A DNA stretch of 64,000 nt, from positions 24,767,526 to 24,831,525 of the forward strand of contig NC_044918.1 in assembly GCF_003576645.1 (NCBI RefSeq). Direction: 5' to 3'. The notes under the pieces are model-generated. The model did not search any database. It saw nothing but the letters and a program-made list of their open reading frames with translations, and was not told where the DNA came from. Shown in pieces: positions 40,254-53,400 of the stretch. The DNA is from Ipomoea triloba (taxonomy: Eukaryota; Streptophyta; Magnoliopsida; Solanales; Convolvulaceae). Made by a program: the position numbers and the translations under genes. Position 1 is the first letter of the stretch, and every line of letters starts with the position of its first letter.

Positions 40254-42961
40254 TGTGACACCCCAACTTTTCACAAGCTGAGATAGCTAAAACTTTAACG
40301 CAAAAGCTATCTGTCACAACTATCAAACATACATAGCGGAAGCGATTTAAAACCTAAAGGGGTATCATGCCACATCTAGGTAAGAAAAGCACGGCCTAGA
40401 TGCACAGGCTAACCAAAAGAACTGAACTGCATAGATAACAAATCCTCAAACATGTCTAAAACATCTGAAATCTAAACAAGAGTACATATAGTCTCAACAT
40501 TGGCACACAGGCCCAAAACACAAGTCTAAAACAACATAACTATGTCTAAGCTGCCTCATATAGATAAGCTCTAGCGCGCTCTCGCTTAGACTTATTGCAT
40601 TCCTGGAAAACATACAAGAAACCATTAGCAAAAGACTGCTAAGCAACCACCACTCACACCCGCAAGGAAATATAGATATATATAATAAGTTGTAAATAGG
40701 TTTACACACCCATATAGAATATAAACACCAACGAACTGTTCAATACTTGAAATCGGATACTCAACAACAACACGCTGAATAAAGGATAAACCAAGACTTC
40801 TCAACAATACCAATATTCAACATAATTGCACAAGGCAACAAGATATCAATAGAATATCAACCGAATCAAGAATACAATAGAATACTCAAAGAAACGATCA
40901 ACAAGAATACATCCAAGAATAATCAACAACCAACGAGATATGACATAACTCAAGGATCAAGTAAAGAGACCAAATAGACCTCCACCTAAGGATAAGACCA
41001 ACCCTTACCCTCCAACCAACATACCAAACCTCATACCAATCATCAAACCCAAACTCAGTGCACGGAACTAAATAATACCCGAATCATAAAGGCAAATGGT
41101 GCCCAAATACATAGAGGCAAATGGTGCCCAAATACACAAAGGTAAATCGTGCCCAAATACATAGAGGCAAATATTCCTCAACTACTCGAATGGCAAATAA
41201 TGCCCATATACACAAATGGCAAATAATGCTCATATACACAAATGGAAAATAAAGCCTCAAGAATACACAAAGATACTCAAAGATTCACCATCCACATCCA
41301 ATCTCAACCTCAGCCCAAGAACAACTACTCAGAGTGTTCATCTCAGATTATGAACACAAACCAACTCCCAGATAATATAATCAAGGATTCAACAAAGCAA
41401 GAGATTCAAAAGATGGACTAAGTGGTAGGAATAAATACTCCAAAGACATGGTAAAATACCCAACAAAATACACCAACAAGGTTCAGAACAAAAGGGGAAA
41501 CAACCAAACAAACAGACCACAGAATAGCTCACTGGAACAAACTCCCAGCAGAACTAACGAAACCCTCCAGCGGATCACCGTCCTCCGCCGCACCCCTCCG
41601 CAAGGAGGAGGAGGATCACCTCAGTGGAACTCCTTCTTCCGCCAACCCTCACTGTGGCCTACTTACGGAAGACTCCAGCGGGACACATTATACCGCTGGG
41701 GTACTCCGCAAGGGCAAACCCAACCTCAGATCACAGACTCAGACAGAATACGCAATGTTCGTATTAGAATACAAAAATAGGATTATATTGCTCAGATTAC
41801 AACTCCCAGAAGCCAAATAAACAAGGAATCCATACCAATAAATATCCATAAACATCAATAAGCAAAAGATCAATAACACAAGTTCATAATCCATCAAAGA
41901 TGACTTTACAGACAACAACAAATAGGCTAACAGCAAGGAAATCATCAGGATTCCAATACACCAAATAATATCATAGATTGAGAGTGTGAAAATAGATTTT
42001 GGTGGACATAGTGGTTACCTCTTGAAGCACACTCCACCCAAGAACTCTCAAACCTCTTCACAAAGCTTCACCTCCACCTTGATCATCTTTTCCCCAAAAG
42101 AACAACATAAGAACTTGTATAAAGATTATGAAAATAACATGATGCAAGGTATACTCCTAGAGATAGACACTTACCCAAGCCCCAACAATCCTAAAAGAGA
42201 AATCTTGACTTGAATATTGAAGATGAAATGAAGACCAATTTTTGAAGGAGAAGAAGATGAAAATGGCGTGAAGAATGAGTAGGGGGAGAGAGAGAATGAA
42301 ATAAATGGCGTGAAGAATGAGTAGGGGGAGAGAGAGAATGAAATCTCTAGAAAGTGCTAAGTCTTGAATATATATACCATAGAAATCTCTAGAAAGTGCT
42401 AAGTCTTGAATATATATACCATAATACATATATACATATGCTAAGTCTTGAATATATATACCATAATACATATATACATATACTAAGTCTTGAATATATA
42501 TACCATAATACATATATACATATATGTATATATTAGGGTGGAAGATTTAATAAGGAATGGGCTCAAATCTTTATATATATATAACAATTCTATGTACAAG
42601 AATAATTATTGGGCCAAATAATTCATCTCTTAAATAGATGAATACATAGAATAAGGAGAAAGCCCATAATATTAGGAATTAAATGTCTTAGAGACAATAT
42701 ATATATATATTAGCATAAGGAATTAGGCCATCATATACATACTCTTACTTATAAGAATTGTAAGGATCCAAATTAGAATAAATCCCTTACAAGAATTAAA
42801 TCAAGAATTGGGCTTGTGAATAAAATAATTAATTTCGGGTTCAAGAAATCTATATATATATATATATCAATTGGAAAGACTAAGCCCAATTAAATCAAAT
42901 AAATCATCCGGCGGAAACGATTACCGGTCTCAAGGCTCGAACGAATTTACGAGGTGTTACA
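40254..42961 (-). repeat. 3' LTR of the Tekay-like element
   Basis: TG...CA ended; its inner edge abuts the purine tract. Includes a roughly 30-bp degenerate repeat at 41093-41250 (GGCAAATGGTGCCCAAATAC). Also has two tandem 42-bp units at 42262-42345 and four copies of a CTAAGTCTTGAATATATATACC unit at 42350-42510, which the other LTR copies carry only once. Confidence 0.85.
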
Positions 42962-42978
42962 CTCTACCCCCCTTAAAA
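42962..42978 (-). other. Polypurine tract of the Tekay-like element
   Basis: Minus strand TTTTAAGGGGGGTAGAG directly precedes the 3' LTR start TGTAACACC. A second copy lies at 44936-44952 in the duplicated block. Confidence 0.7.
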
Positions 42979-43159
42979 GGAGCTTCGCCCCCGAAGCTCA
43001 CAGCTCACGGGAACTTGAAACGGAACGGTTCAAGGAAACAAGGAATCGATCGAAGGTTAAAGAAAAGGATTGCTCAACCAACTTAAGAACATACTACACC
43101 ACTAACTCTTAACCTCCTAACTTACCCAACCCATGCATAGCATGCAAGAACTAAACTAA

Positions 43160-44428
43160 CTACTCACCTAGGTCAAATAAAGCCGGATAGCGTCTCCTCA
43201 TCTCGTCCTCCATCTCCCAAGTGGCCTCCTCGACTCCATGGTGGGACCAACATACCTTCACCATCTTGACTGCCCTGCGACGAGTCTCTCGAGTTTTGGT
43301 ATCTAGAATCTTCACTAGCTTCTCTTAGTAGGACAACGTCTCGTCTAACTCCAGCGTCTCCGGTGCAATCACGTGAGAGGCGTCATGCACACACTTCTTC
43401 AATTGGGAAACATGGAATACGTCGTGCACTCGGTCCAACCCTGCCGACAAGGCTAAGCGGTAAGCTACCAGCCCAACCCTCTCCAAGATCTCATAGGGAC
43501 CGATGAATCGAGGGCTCAACTTCCCCTTCTTCCCAAATCTCATCACTCCTCTAGATGGTGAAATCTTCAGCCACACTTTCTCCCCTTCCTGGAATTTCGC
43601 TAGCTTCCTTCCCAAGTCAGCATAAGCTTTCTGGCGATCTTGAGCAGCTTTCATCCTCCTTTGAATCAACTTGACTTTCTCCGTGGCTTCTTGCAAATAC
43701 TGGGGTCCCAAAGTCACCGGGTTTACCAAGTCTTCCCAACATAACGGGCTTCTGCACTTCTGGCCGTAGAGCGCTTCGTAGGGGGCCATCCGAATACTAG
43801 AATGGTAGTTGTTGTTGTAGGAAAATTCAATCAAGTCGAGGTGCTCCTCCCAAGACCCTTGCAAATCCAGCATGCAAGCCCGTAACATATCTTCCAATGT
43901 TTGAATGGTTCGCTCCGTTTGCCCGTCAGTAGCGGGATGAAAAGCAGTGCTCATTTTCAACTTAGTGCCCAAAGCTGCCTGTAGCGACTTCCAAAACTGT
44001 GACAAGAACCTTGAGTCACGATCAGACACGATGTCGCGGGGTACTCCATGATACTTTACTACCTGATTTATGTAGGCCTTGGCCAGCTGATCCATAGTCC
44101 AAGTCTCTTTCATAGCGATGAAACGGGCCGTCTTGGTAAGGCGATCCACAATCACCCAAATCTTGTCTTTCCCAGTCTTGGTCAAAGGCAACCCTCCCAC
44201 GAAGTCCATCGAGATGGAATCCCACTTCCCTTCAGGTATTTCTAGGGGTCGCAGCATTCCCTTAGTCTTACATCTTTCTGCCTTAACCTTTTGACAATTT
44301 AAACATCGGCTCACGAAGTCGGCTACTTCCTTCTTCATATTAGGCCACCAGAATAGCTTCTTCATGTCTTTATATAACTTATCACCGCCAGGATGTACTG
44401 AATATGGGGTATGATGACTTTCTTCCAA
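43160..44428 (-). pseudogene. Duplicated 3' part of Tekay-like pol (integrase)
   Basis: 367 open codons from [20 protein letters not shown] through the integrase zinc region ([10 protein letters not shown]), DFVGGLP, DRDSRF and the [12 protein letters not shown] block, identical to the corresponding part of 45299-46424. It then has the same TAA and chromodomain-like tail. It is cut at its 5' side by the N. Confidence 0.85.
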
Positions 44429-45133
44429 TATTTGTCTCTTCAGCTCACTGNAAGTGCTAAGTCTTGAATATATATACCATAATACATATATACATATATG
44501 TATATATTAGGGTGGAAGATTTAATAAGGAATGGGCTCAAATCTTTATATATATATAACAATTCTATGTACAAGAATAATTATTGGGCCAAATAATTCAT
44601 CTCTTAAATAGATGAATACATAGAATAAGGAGAAAGCCCATAATATTAGGAATTAAATGTCTTAGAGACAATATATATATATATTAGCATAAGGAATTAG
44701 GCCATCATATACATACTCTTACTTATAAGAATTGTAAGGATCCAAATTAGAATAAATCCCTTACAAGAATTAAATCAAGAATTGGGCTTGTGAATAAAAT
44801 AATTAATTTCGGGTTCAAGAAATCTATATATATATATATATCAATTGGAAAGACTAAGCCCAATTAAATCAAATAAATCATCCGGCGGAAACGATTACCG
44901 GTCTCAAGGCTCGAACGAATTTACGAGGTGTTACACTCTACCCCCCTTAAAAGGAGCTTCGCCCCCGAAGCTCACAGCTCACGGGAACTTGAAACGGAAC
45001 GGTTCAAGGAAACAAGGAATCGATCGAAGGTTAAAGAAAAGGATTGCTCAACCAACTTAAGAACATACTACACCACTAACTCTTAACCTCCTAACTTACC
45101 CAACCCATGCATAGCATGCAAGAACTAAACTAA

Positions 45134-48100
45134 CTACTCACCTAGGTCAAATAAAGCCGGATAGCGTCTCCTCATCTCGTCCTCCATCTCCCAAGTGGCC
45201 TCCTCGACTCCATGGTGGGACCAACATACCTTCACCATCTTGACTGCCCTGCGACGAGTCTCTCGAGTTTTGGTATCTAGAATCTTCACTAGCTTCTCTT
45301 AGTAGGACAACGTCTCGTCTAACTCCAGCGTCTCCGGTGCAATCACGTGAGAGGCGTCATGCACACACTTCTTCAATTGGGAAACATGGAATACGTCGTG
45401 CACTCGGTCCAACCCTGCCGACAAGGCTAAGCGGTAAGCTACCAGCCCAACCCTCTCCAAGATCTCATAGGGACCGATGAATCGAGGGCTCAACTTCCCC
45501 TTCTTCCCAAATCTCATCACTCCTCTAGATGGTGAAATCTTCAGCCACACTTTCTCCCCTTCCTGGAATTTCGCTAGCTTCCTTCCCAAGTCAGCATAAG
45601 CTTTCTGGCGATCTTGAGCAGCTTTCATCCTCCTTTGAATCAACTTGACTTTCTCCGTGGCTTCTTGCAAATACTGGGGTCCCAAAGTCACCGGGTTTAC
45701 CAAGTCTTCCCAACATAACGGGCTTCTGCACTTCTGGCCGTAGAGCGCTTCGTAGGGGGCCATCCGAATACTAGAATGGTAGTTGTTGTTGTAGGAAAAT
45801 TCAATCAAGTCGAGGTGCTCCTCCCAAGACCCTTGCAAATCCAGCATGCAAGCCCGTAACATATCTTCCAATGTTTGAATGGTTCGCTCCGTTTGCCCGT
45901 CAGTAGCGGGATGAAAAGCAGTGCTCATTTTCAACTTAGTGCCCAAAGCTGCCTGTAGCGACTTCCAAAACTGTGACAAGAACCTTGAGTCACGATCAGA
46001 CACGATGTCGCGGGGTACTCCATGATACTTTACTACCTGATTTATGTAGGCCTTGGCCAGCTGATCCATAGTCCAAGTCTCTTTCATAGCGATGAAACGG
46101 GCCGTCTTGGTAAGGCGATCCACAATCACCCAAATCTTGTCTTTCCCAGTCTTGGTCAAAGGCAACCCTCCCACGAAGTCCATCGAGATGGAATCCCACT
46201 TCCCTTCAGGTATTTCTAGGGGTCGCAGCATTCCCTTAGTCTTACATCTTTCTGCCTTAACCTTTTGACAATTTAAACATCGGCTCACGAAGTCGGCTAC
46301 TTCCTTCTTCATATTAGGCCACCAGAATAGCTTCTTCATGTCTTTATATAACTTATCACCGCCAGGATGTACTGAATATGGGGTATGATGACTTTCTTCC
46401 AATATTTGTCTCTTCAGCTCACTGCAAGAGGCTGGCACACACCAACGCCCTTGATAACGTAAACTGCCATCAGAATGTAACTCAAAAGGTCCCTTCCTGC
46501 CATCGACTAGCTTGGCTCTCAATTTGCTCAACCGGGTATCGCCAATCTGACTCTCCCGGATCTCATCAAGCCATGTGGGTAAGATCTGCATGTTAAAGAG
46601 TCGGATCTCCTCTTCCCTCTGTCTCTCTTCCACCACTGCGATATTCATCCTTTGAAATTCCTTGCACAGGTCGTCAGCGAGCATCCATGTGGCATTGAGA
46701 GAATGTTTAGTCTTTCTACTCAGTGCGTCTGCCACTACATTCGCCTTTCCTTCGTGGTATTGAATGGTCAGATCGTAGTCCTTAATGAGTTCCAGCCAAC
46801 GCCTTTGTTGCATGTTTAACTCCTTTTGTGTGAAAATGTACTTTAAGCTCTTATAGTCGGTATAAATCTTGCATTGCACCCCGTAAAGGTAGTGCCTCCA
46901 AATCTTTAATGCAAAGACTACGGCGGCTAGTTCCAGGTCGTGCGTGGGGTAGTTCTCTTCATGGTTTTTAAGCTGTCGGGACGCGTAGGCCACCACTCTG
47001 CCCTGCTGCATCAACACACATCCTAAGCCCTTCTTCGATGCATCGTTGAACACCTCGAACCCCTCGGTTCCGGATGGTAGGGTTAGGACAGGGGCAGATG
47101 TTAGTCTTTTCTTCAACTCTTGAAAAGCTTCAGCGCAGTCGCTGTTCCATTGAAAGGATGTAGTCTTCTTCATAAGCTACGTTAAAGGCTGCGCGATCTT
47201 GGAGAAATCCGGAACGAACCTCCTGTAGTACCCTGCCAATCCTAGAAAGCTTCGAACTTCGGACGCAGTCGTCGGTACCGGCCATTCCATCACTGCTTGG
47301 ATCTTAGCGGGGTCTACCGAGATCCCCTCCTTAGCTATTACATGGCCCAAGAACGCCACACTGGTTTTCCAGAACTCCATTTTGACACCTTGGCGTATAA
47401 CTGTTTTTCTCTTAGGATTTGCAACACCGTTCTGAGATGCTTCTCGTGCTCCGACGAGTTAGGAGAGTAGACCAAGATATCGTCTATGAATACTACCACG
47501 AACTCATCCAAGTATGGCTGAAACACGCGATTCATCAGATCCATGAAGGCTGCAGGGGCGTTTGTTAGCCCAAACGGCATCACAGTGAACTCATAGTGAC
47601 CGTAGCGGGTCCGAAATGCTGTCTTAGGGATGTCCACGTCTGCCACCCTAAGCTGATGGTATCCAGATCGTAATTCAATCTTAGAGAAGATACCTGCTCC
47701 CTTGAGTTGATCAAATATATCGTCGATTCGAGGTAGGGGGTACTTGTTCTTAACTGTTGCTCGATTCAGCTCCCGATAATCGATGCAGAGTCGCATGCTA
47801 CCATCTTTCTTTCTTACAAAGAGTACAGGGGCTCCCCAGGGTGACACGCTAGGCCGAATGTAACCCTTGCTCAACAAGTCCTGCAACTGCCCTTTTAGCT
47901 CTTGCATTTCTTTCGGTGCCATTCGGTATGGGGCCTTAGATATTGGGGTAGTCCCCGGCACCAAGTCGATGGTGAACTCTATCTCTCGGGGTGGCGGTAG
48001 TCCGGGGATCTCTTCGGGAAAAACATCCGGGAACTCGCATACAACAGGTATCTGTCGAGCCTCTTCCTTAGGGGCGCTAAGGTCCTCAACCGCACATAGG

Positions 48101-48764
48101 AAAACTTCATGCCCTTTATCTAGGTATTTCCTAATCTTGATCATGGAGACTAACTTGACCTCAGGCTCCTCAAGTATCCCTCGGTAGGATACCCTCTTGC
48201 CCCCGGGACTCCTTAAGACCACCTTCTGTTCGTTGCACAAAATCTGGGCCTTATACCGCCCCAACCAATCCATGCCCAATACCACTCCAATGCCGTCCAA
48301 GTCGAATTGGATGAGGTCGCTCGGAAAAGCCACTCCTTTAATCTCCACAGGCACCCCTTCAAAGATGTGCTCACACGCCTTGACTTCGCCTGATGCCACC
48401 TTGACTTCGATCTTCGTCACTGCGCTAGGCACAATGCCCAACTCGCGGACCAGCTTAGAGAATATAAAGGAATTAGAAGCTCCGGAGTCGAACAGAATTA
48501 AGGTGGGGACGGAGAGTACCGGGAAGATACCGGTAACCACATCACAGCTCTCAGCCTGGGACTTGTTCATGATAAGGAGTTCTCCCAGCTGAGGTGGGAT
48601 TCCTGCGTTTCCATCCATTCTTGCGAAAATAGGGAGGTTTACTCCCTTGCTAACCGAACCGCTGCCTTTGCTGGCCCGACACCGGCCATCTTTAACTTCT
48701 TGAGGCGTTCCAGCATCCCTCCTCCCGATTCGGGGGCTTCTTCCCGATTTCTTGGTGGCACCAT
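45134..48764 (-). pseudogene. Tekay-like pol: protease, RT, RNase H, integrase, chromodomain-like tail
   Basis: A gag start ([15 protein letters not shown], 48764) is fused after about 45 codons to the protease region, so most of gag is deleted. 47338-48618 encodes protease ([10 protein letters not shown]) and RT ([18 protein letters not shown], the active-site YVDD equivalent). A 1-nt deletion near 47378 in a KCEFW-type motif shifts the frame; a TAG at 47174-47176 follows PLT. 45299-47173 gives RNase H ([13 protein letters not shown]), the zinc region and integrase DDE ([24 protein letters not shown]). A TAA at 45299-45301 separates a chromodomain-like end (VKVCWSHHGVEEATWEME). RT reads IELRSGYHQ where the usual motif is (I)DLRSGYHQ, so the first catalytic Asp is Glu. 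Not functional as it stands. Confidence 0.88.
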
Positions 48765-48775
48765 GATCACTAAAT

Positions 48776-49191
48776 GGCGTGAAGAATGAGTAGGGGGAGA
48801 GAGAGAATGAAATCTCTAGAAAGTGCTAAGTCTTGAATATATATACCATAATACATATATACATATATGTATATATTAGGGTGGAAGATTTAATAAGGAA
48901 TGGGCTCAAATCTTTATATATATATAACAATTCTATGTACAAGAATAATTATTGGGCCAAATAATTCATCTCTTAAATAGATGAATACATAGAATAAGGA
49001 GAAAGCCCATAATATTAGGAATTAAATGTCTTAGAGACAATATATATATATATTAGCATAAGGAATTAGGTCATCATATACATACTCTTACTTATAAGAA
49101 TTGTAAGGATCCAAATTAGAATAAATCCCTTACAAGAATTAAATCAAGAATTGGGCTTGTGAATAAAATAATTAATTTCGGGTTCAAGAAA

Positions 49192-49230
<39 letters not shown>

Positions 49231-49231
49231 N

Positions 49232-49304
<73 letters not shown>

Positions 49305-49396
49305 ATTGGAAAGACTAAGCCCAATTAAATCAAATAACTCATCCGGCGGAAACGATTACCGGTCTCAAGGCTCGAACGAATTTACGGGGTGTTACA
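48776..49396 (-). repeat. 5' LTR of the Tekay-like element, truncated
   Basis: Matches the last part of the 3' LTR from AAATGGCGTGAAGAATGAG onward. It contains a much longer (TA)n run (49193-49302, with one N at 49231) than the other copies. Its R/U5 part and the PBS are deleted. Confidence 0.85.
49193..49302. repeat. (TA)n microsatellite with one N
   Basis: About 55 TA units; the other two LTR copies have only about 9 at the same site. Confidence 0.97.
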
Positions 49397-50395
49397 ATAA
49401 GTGAGCTTTAACGAAACAAGGTCCATTTCATCTAAAATCAAACCATCAACCTCTTGTAATACACGATCAAGCTTCTGAAACATATCCATATCATGATCAT
49501 ATTGAAGGCCATCAGACAAGTTCTTACCAACTTTTGGCATCGTATTGCTTATTAGCTTTGCAGCATTAAGCATACTCTCAGCACATATCTCGATAGCTTC
49601 ATCAGTACTCCCTTTTCTCTTACTTGAATTGCTTCATTTTCTTCCATCATTTTGTGGCTCAACCTGGGTACTCATGAAATCAAAATCATCCAAAACAACA
49701 AATGCACTATCATCTGTATCAACTCTTATATCGTTTTGTTCTTCAGCTTGTATTTCTTCAACTACATCATCTGTTGTCTGTGTATCTTTTCCAGTTGCAC
49801 GATCTTTAGAATATATTGCAGATAACTCATTATAAAACTTAAAACTTCTTGTTCTAAATGTTGTAGCTTCTTTATGACTCTATAATAAACATATAAAATA
49901 AATTATTAGTATGTATACATTAATAAAAATAAATTAAAGTAAAAGGAATGATAAATACTTACAGTTAAGTATGAGTCCCAAATTGCATCTTCAGCATAAA
50001 CCATGTGCTTTTGCTCATTCCAACCAAGCCCACTTGTGTCTTTACCTTGCACCATATCATGAATAAAGCCCCATTCTTTTTTCAAAGTTTTAATTCTACT
50101 CTCAATATGTAGCTTAGCTTTTATGGTAGAACTTGGTATTTTTTCCAAAATCATTCTTTCAAGTTCTAATAAACAACATTTCTTAAACCCTATATCGGAA
50201 TTATATTTCCCTACATTATGCATTTCGGTCAAACAAGACACTAATACAATGTCTTCTTCGGGTGTCCACTTTCTTTTTGTTTGCTTAGTACTTTGAGAGG
50301 CAATGGTTGCAGATGTAGGCTCAGAAGACATTTTTAACTACAAATAAAATACATTTATGAAATACATAAAATTGTTCATAAACCACATTACAAAA

Positions 50396-50411
50396 AAAAA
50401 AAAAACAAAAA

Positions 50412-50442
<31 letters not shown>

Positions 50443-50476
50443 CAAAAAAATAACAAAAAAAATAACAAAACAAAAA
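50396..50476. repeat. A-rich (CAAAA)n tract
   Basis: A homopolymer runs broken by C, with five regular CAAAA units, between the two Harbinger genes. Confidence 0.9.
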
Positions 50477-50497
50477 CCATCAATGCACATGTCCTCA

Positions 50498-53400
50498 ATT
50501 TCTAGATGCTATCCATTCATTGAACATGTTATTTGCTAATTCTGTCCTCCAATTATTCCAAACGTCTGAAGGCTCTATTTGTGTAATATCATCATCTTCA
50601 TTTATTCTGTTACCTTGTACCAATTCATCTTTCATAGGATCAACATTCATCTCATTTCTAATAAAGTTATGCAGCAAACAACATGCAAGTATAATTCTGT
50701 TATGTATTCTAACAGGATAAAATGATGGGCTTCTAAGTATAGCCTATCTCATTTTTAATAAACCAAAAGTCCGTTCTATGACATTGCAAGCAGCTGCATG
50801 TTTCATATTAAAAAACTCTTGAGGAGTTGTCGGTTGATGACCTTGACGCCATTCATTTAAGTAGTACCTTTGACCTCTAAATGGTGCCAAAAACCCCTCA
50901 CTATTGGCATATCCTCCGTCAACTAAATAGTAACAACCTATAAACATAATTTTATAGTATAATGAGAATGCATATTATATTACATCATATTTGAGATTGA
51001 ATATTATAATACTTACCATTATGGACCTTAAGTGGATGCCTTCTAGATAATGCATCTCGAAGAACTCTACTGTTTGCTCCAGATCCTTCCCATCCTGGAA
51101 GAACATAGACAAATTGCATATTAAGTGTACATACACCAAATACATTTGTTGCAATTTCACCCTTTCAAGATTGATATCTAGGTTTATCTTCTGATGGCAC
51201 TTTTATTGTAATGAATGTTCCATCTAAAGCGCTTAGATAATTCTAAAAATTATATCAAATATTATTAAATATATATTCACATTGTAGTTATTTGTTATAA
51301 ATCAAGTGTATAGTAGGGGATCAGCTTAATTACCTTAAACCATTTCCATCTATGATCACTACAAAAAAACACATAAATAGCGACGGACTGTTCCGTCGCT
51401 AAATAGCTAAAATCCGTCGCTAAATAGTTTAGCGACAGAATTTATCCGTTGCTAAAAGGCGCATCGCTAGAATTTAGCAATGCAATTTTTTTCCGTCGCT
51501 AACTTTTGCGACGGAAATATCCGTCGCTAAACAAAAACAATCCGTCGCTATTTTTCTCTCGGCGACGATTTAATGACGAAATTTGTAAGGGAATAACGAC
51601 AGAAAATTCCGTCGCTAAATCTAGTGACGGAAATTCCGTCGCTAAGCAAACAAAAATCCATCGCTTGTGACGAAATTTGTAAGAAAATAGAGACGGAAAT
51701 ATCCGTCGCTAAATATAACGACGAATATTTCCGTCGCTATTTCGTTGCCATTCTTTATTGTTATAAGGTGTTTAGCTACGAATTTGCTACGATTTTTGTC
51801 CATTGTTAAATTTAAAAAAAAATGCCACTATTTTATATCTCATACCTGTATTAATCTATACTATAGTACTTCAATAATATAATCGAAAAATTTATTATAT
51901 TAAGAAATTCAAACTCAATAACAATAATAAATCTATAGCGTTGTATAGTCTAACATTGCTAGAAATGGTATCAAAAACATTAATACAGAATCTGCTGGAT
52001 TTCATAATCTGAAGCTTCAGCTAAAGCACTTATGCAATATCAGTCCATTAAACCTCAAAGCACTGTCAAAAGAACTAGCTAGCAGTATTTGTTTGTATAG
52101 CTATATGCCAATCCTTTTCCTTAGCAGCAGGGTGAATGTATTTGGCCATTTGTAGATGAACCAAGAGGGAGCACTGGACACTAGTGTAGGAGATGCCTCA
52201 TTAACATAGTCTTGATCATCTTCTTCTACATACTGCTTAGTAAGAATGCTGGGTAAAAGGAAAAATCAAGTAAAAAATTAAAGATGGTAATGAGAAACTA
52301 TAGAGGTTTACATGGAAATAACACTCCAACAGTGCAGAAATGTAGGTCTTTTTCCTAGAATAAGATTGAGAAATAACTTTCCTAAGAAATGGCATGCAGA
52401 TCTTGAATTAAATGTAACTCTCAATCTTCTATTTTATCCAAATAGGATCCAGAGTTATTATTCACTAATCACATACATTCGGCATTTACTCAACCTATTT
52501 TTTGAAGAAAAGGTCAAATAAAGCTTTGGTTTTTACTCTATACACATTAGCTTCAAAATGCTCCCTCATCATCCTTAATAACATCTTGAAGACTAACAAA
52601 AGCATGAAATCCTATATCCCATCTAAATCACCCTAAAATCCACATATACAGAGAGCTTCTATGACATTTTTACTTAATTTTTACAATCACCAACAACCTG
52701 TTACTGCATGCCCACAAATAAAATGAAATCATTTCAAAAAGGATGAATATATATGGGATGCTTGTCTAATGGGTTATACAAGCATTTCTTGAAGTTTGTT
52801 ACTTTCTTCCTATCCCACAAAAAAGCAAGTGTTCATTATTGGGAAAAAATCCATGGCTGCCACATACTGCATAGGTAAAAACCTTTAGCTAAAAATAACA
52901 TGATATAGCTTAGGGATAACACTTGGATCCAGTGGTGTTTCAACTTTCAAATATTACACCTAGCAGAAATAAATTATGACGATAACAAGAGAATGAAATA
53001 TAAAATATGATCAGATATAAATTGCTAGATTACTTGGTGGTGGGATAATTACAAGAGCCTAGAATTTATGGGTTATGAGAGATACATAAGAATCTAGATT
53101 CATAACATTGTCATTTACCACACCTGATAAATTAATGTGACTTTGACTCTTCAACTCTCAGTTTTCCAACAAGTTTTAAAAGATGAAATTGGATATAGGA
53201 AGGTATGATTACACTACACAATGATCAAAAGAGGAGACGAGAAATATTAACCTGAGGTCATGATTAGAGTTTAGACTACTGCATTAATTATATAAATAAC
53301 ACACTTTCTCATCTGGAGATTCCTATCCTATTCTGATAGTTCACTCAAGCTCACAGTGAACTTCCCACTCAAACTTATAATCTTTCATGACCCAGATGTC

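Larger units (their letters stand above)
42483..46424. repeat. 1974-bp duplication joined by a single N (44451)
   Basis: 42483-44450 and 44457-46424 match throughout at offset 1974. They cover the LTR end, purine tract and the integrase/chromodomain end of pol. Encoded proteins are identical over the shared part. The N at the junction points to an assembly join rather than biology. Confidence 0.9.
40254..49396 (-). mobile_element. Tekay-like Ty3/gypsy chromovirus, internally deleted, TSD ATAAG
   Basis: The LTR begins TGTGACACCCC at 40254; the element ends GGTGTTACA at 49396. ATAAG flanks both sides (40249-40253, 49397-49401). The 3' LTR is full (2708 bp); the 5' LTR is only about 620 bp, lacking R/U5 and PBS. 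Gag is nearly absent. A 1.97-kb block is duplicated across a single N. The chromodomain-like pol C-terminus and long LTR fit the Tekay/Del lineage. Confidence 0.88.
40165..50331 (-). pseudogene. Harbinger Myb/SANT-like protein gene, split by a gypsy insertion
   Basis: Exon 1 (49960-50331, ATG at 50331) encodes a SANT/Myb-like domain (KRKWTPEEDIVLVSCLTEM; KTLKKEWGFIHDMVQ; AEDAIWDSYL) and ends at donor GTAAGT. Exon 2 begins at about 49878 after TTATTATAG, has an in-frame TGA near 49639, and runs to 49402. There the gypsy element interrupts it. The frame resumes exactly on the far side of the gypsy (40248 downward) and ends at TAA 40165-40167 after a DPDRRLQWIGRFLAGH-type tail, the usual end of this family. 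In Harbinger systems this protein helps the transposase enter the nucleus and bind DNA. Confidence 0.8.

Noticed and set aside
42157..42513. Repeat protein with YYGIYIQDL units
   Set aside because: Translation of the LTR minisatellite; not a gene.
49159..49404. (IY)n open frame
   Set aside because: Translation of a TA run crossing an N.
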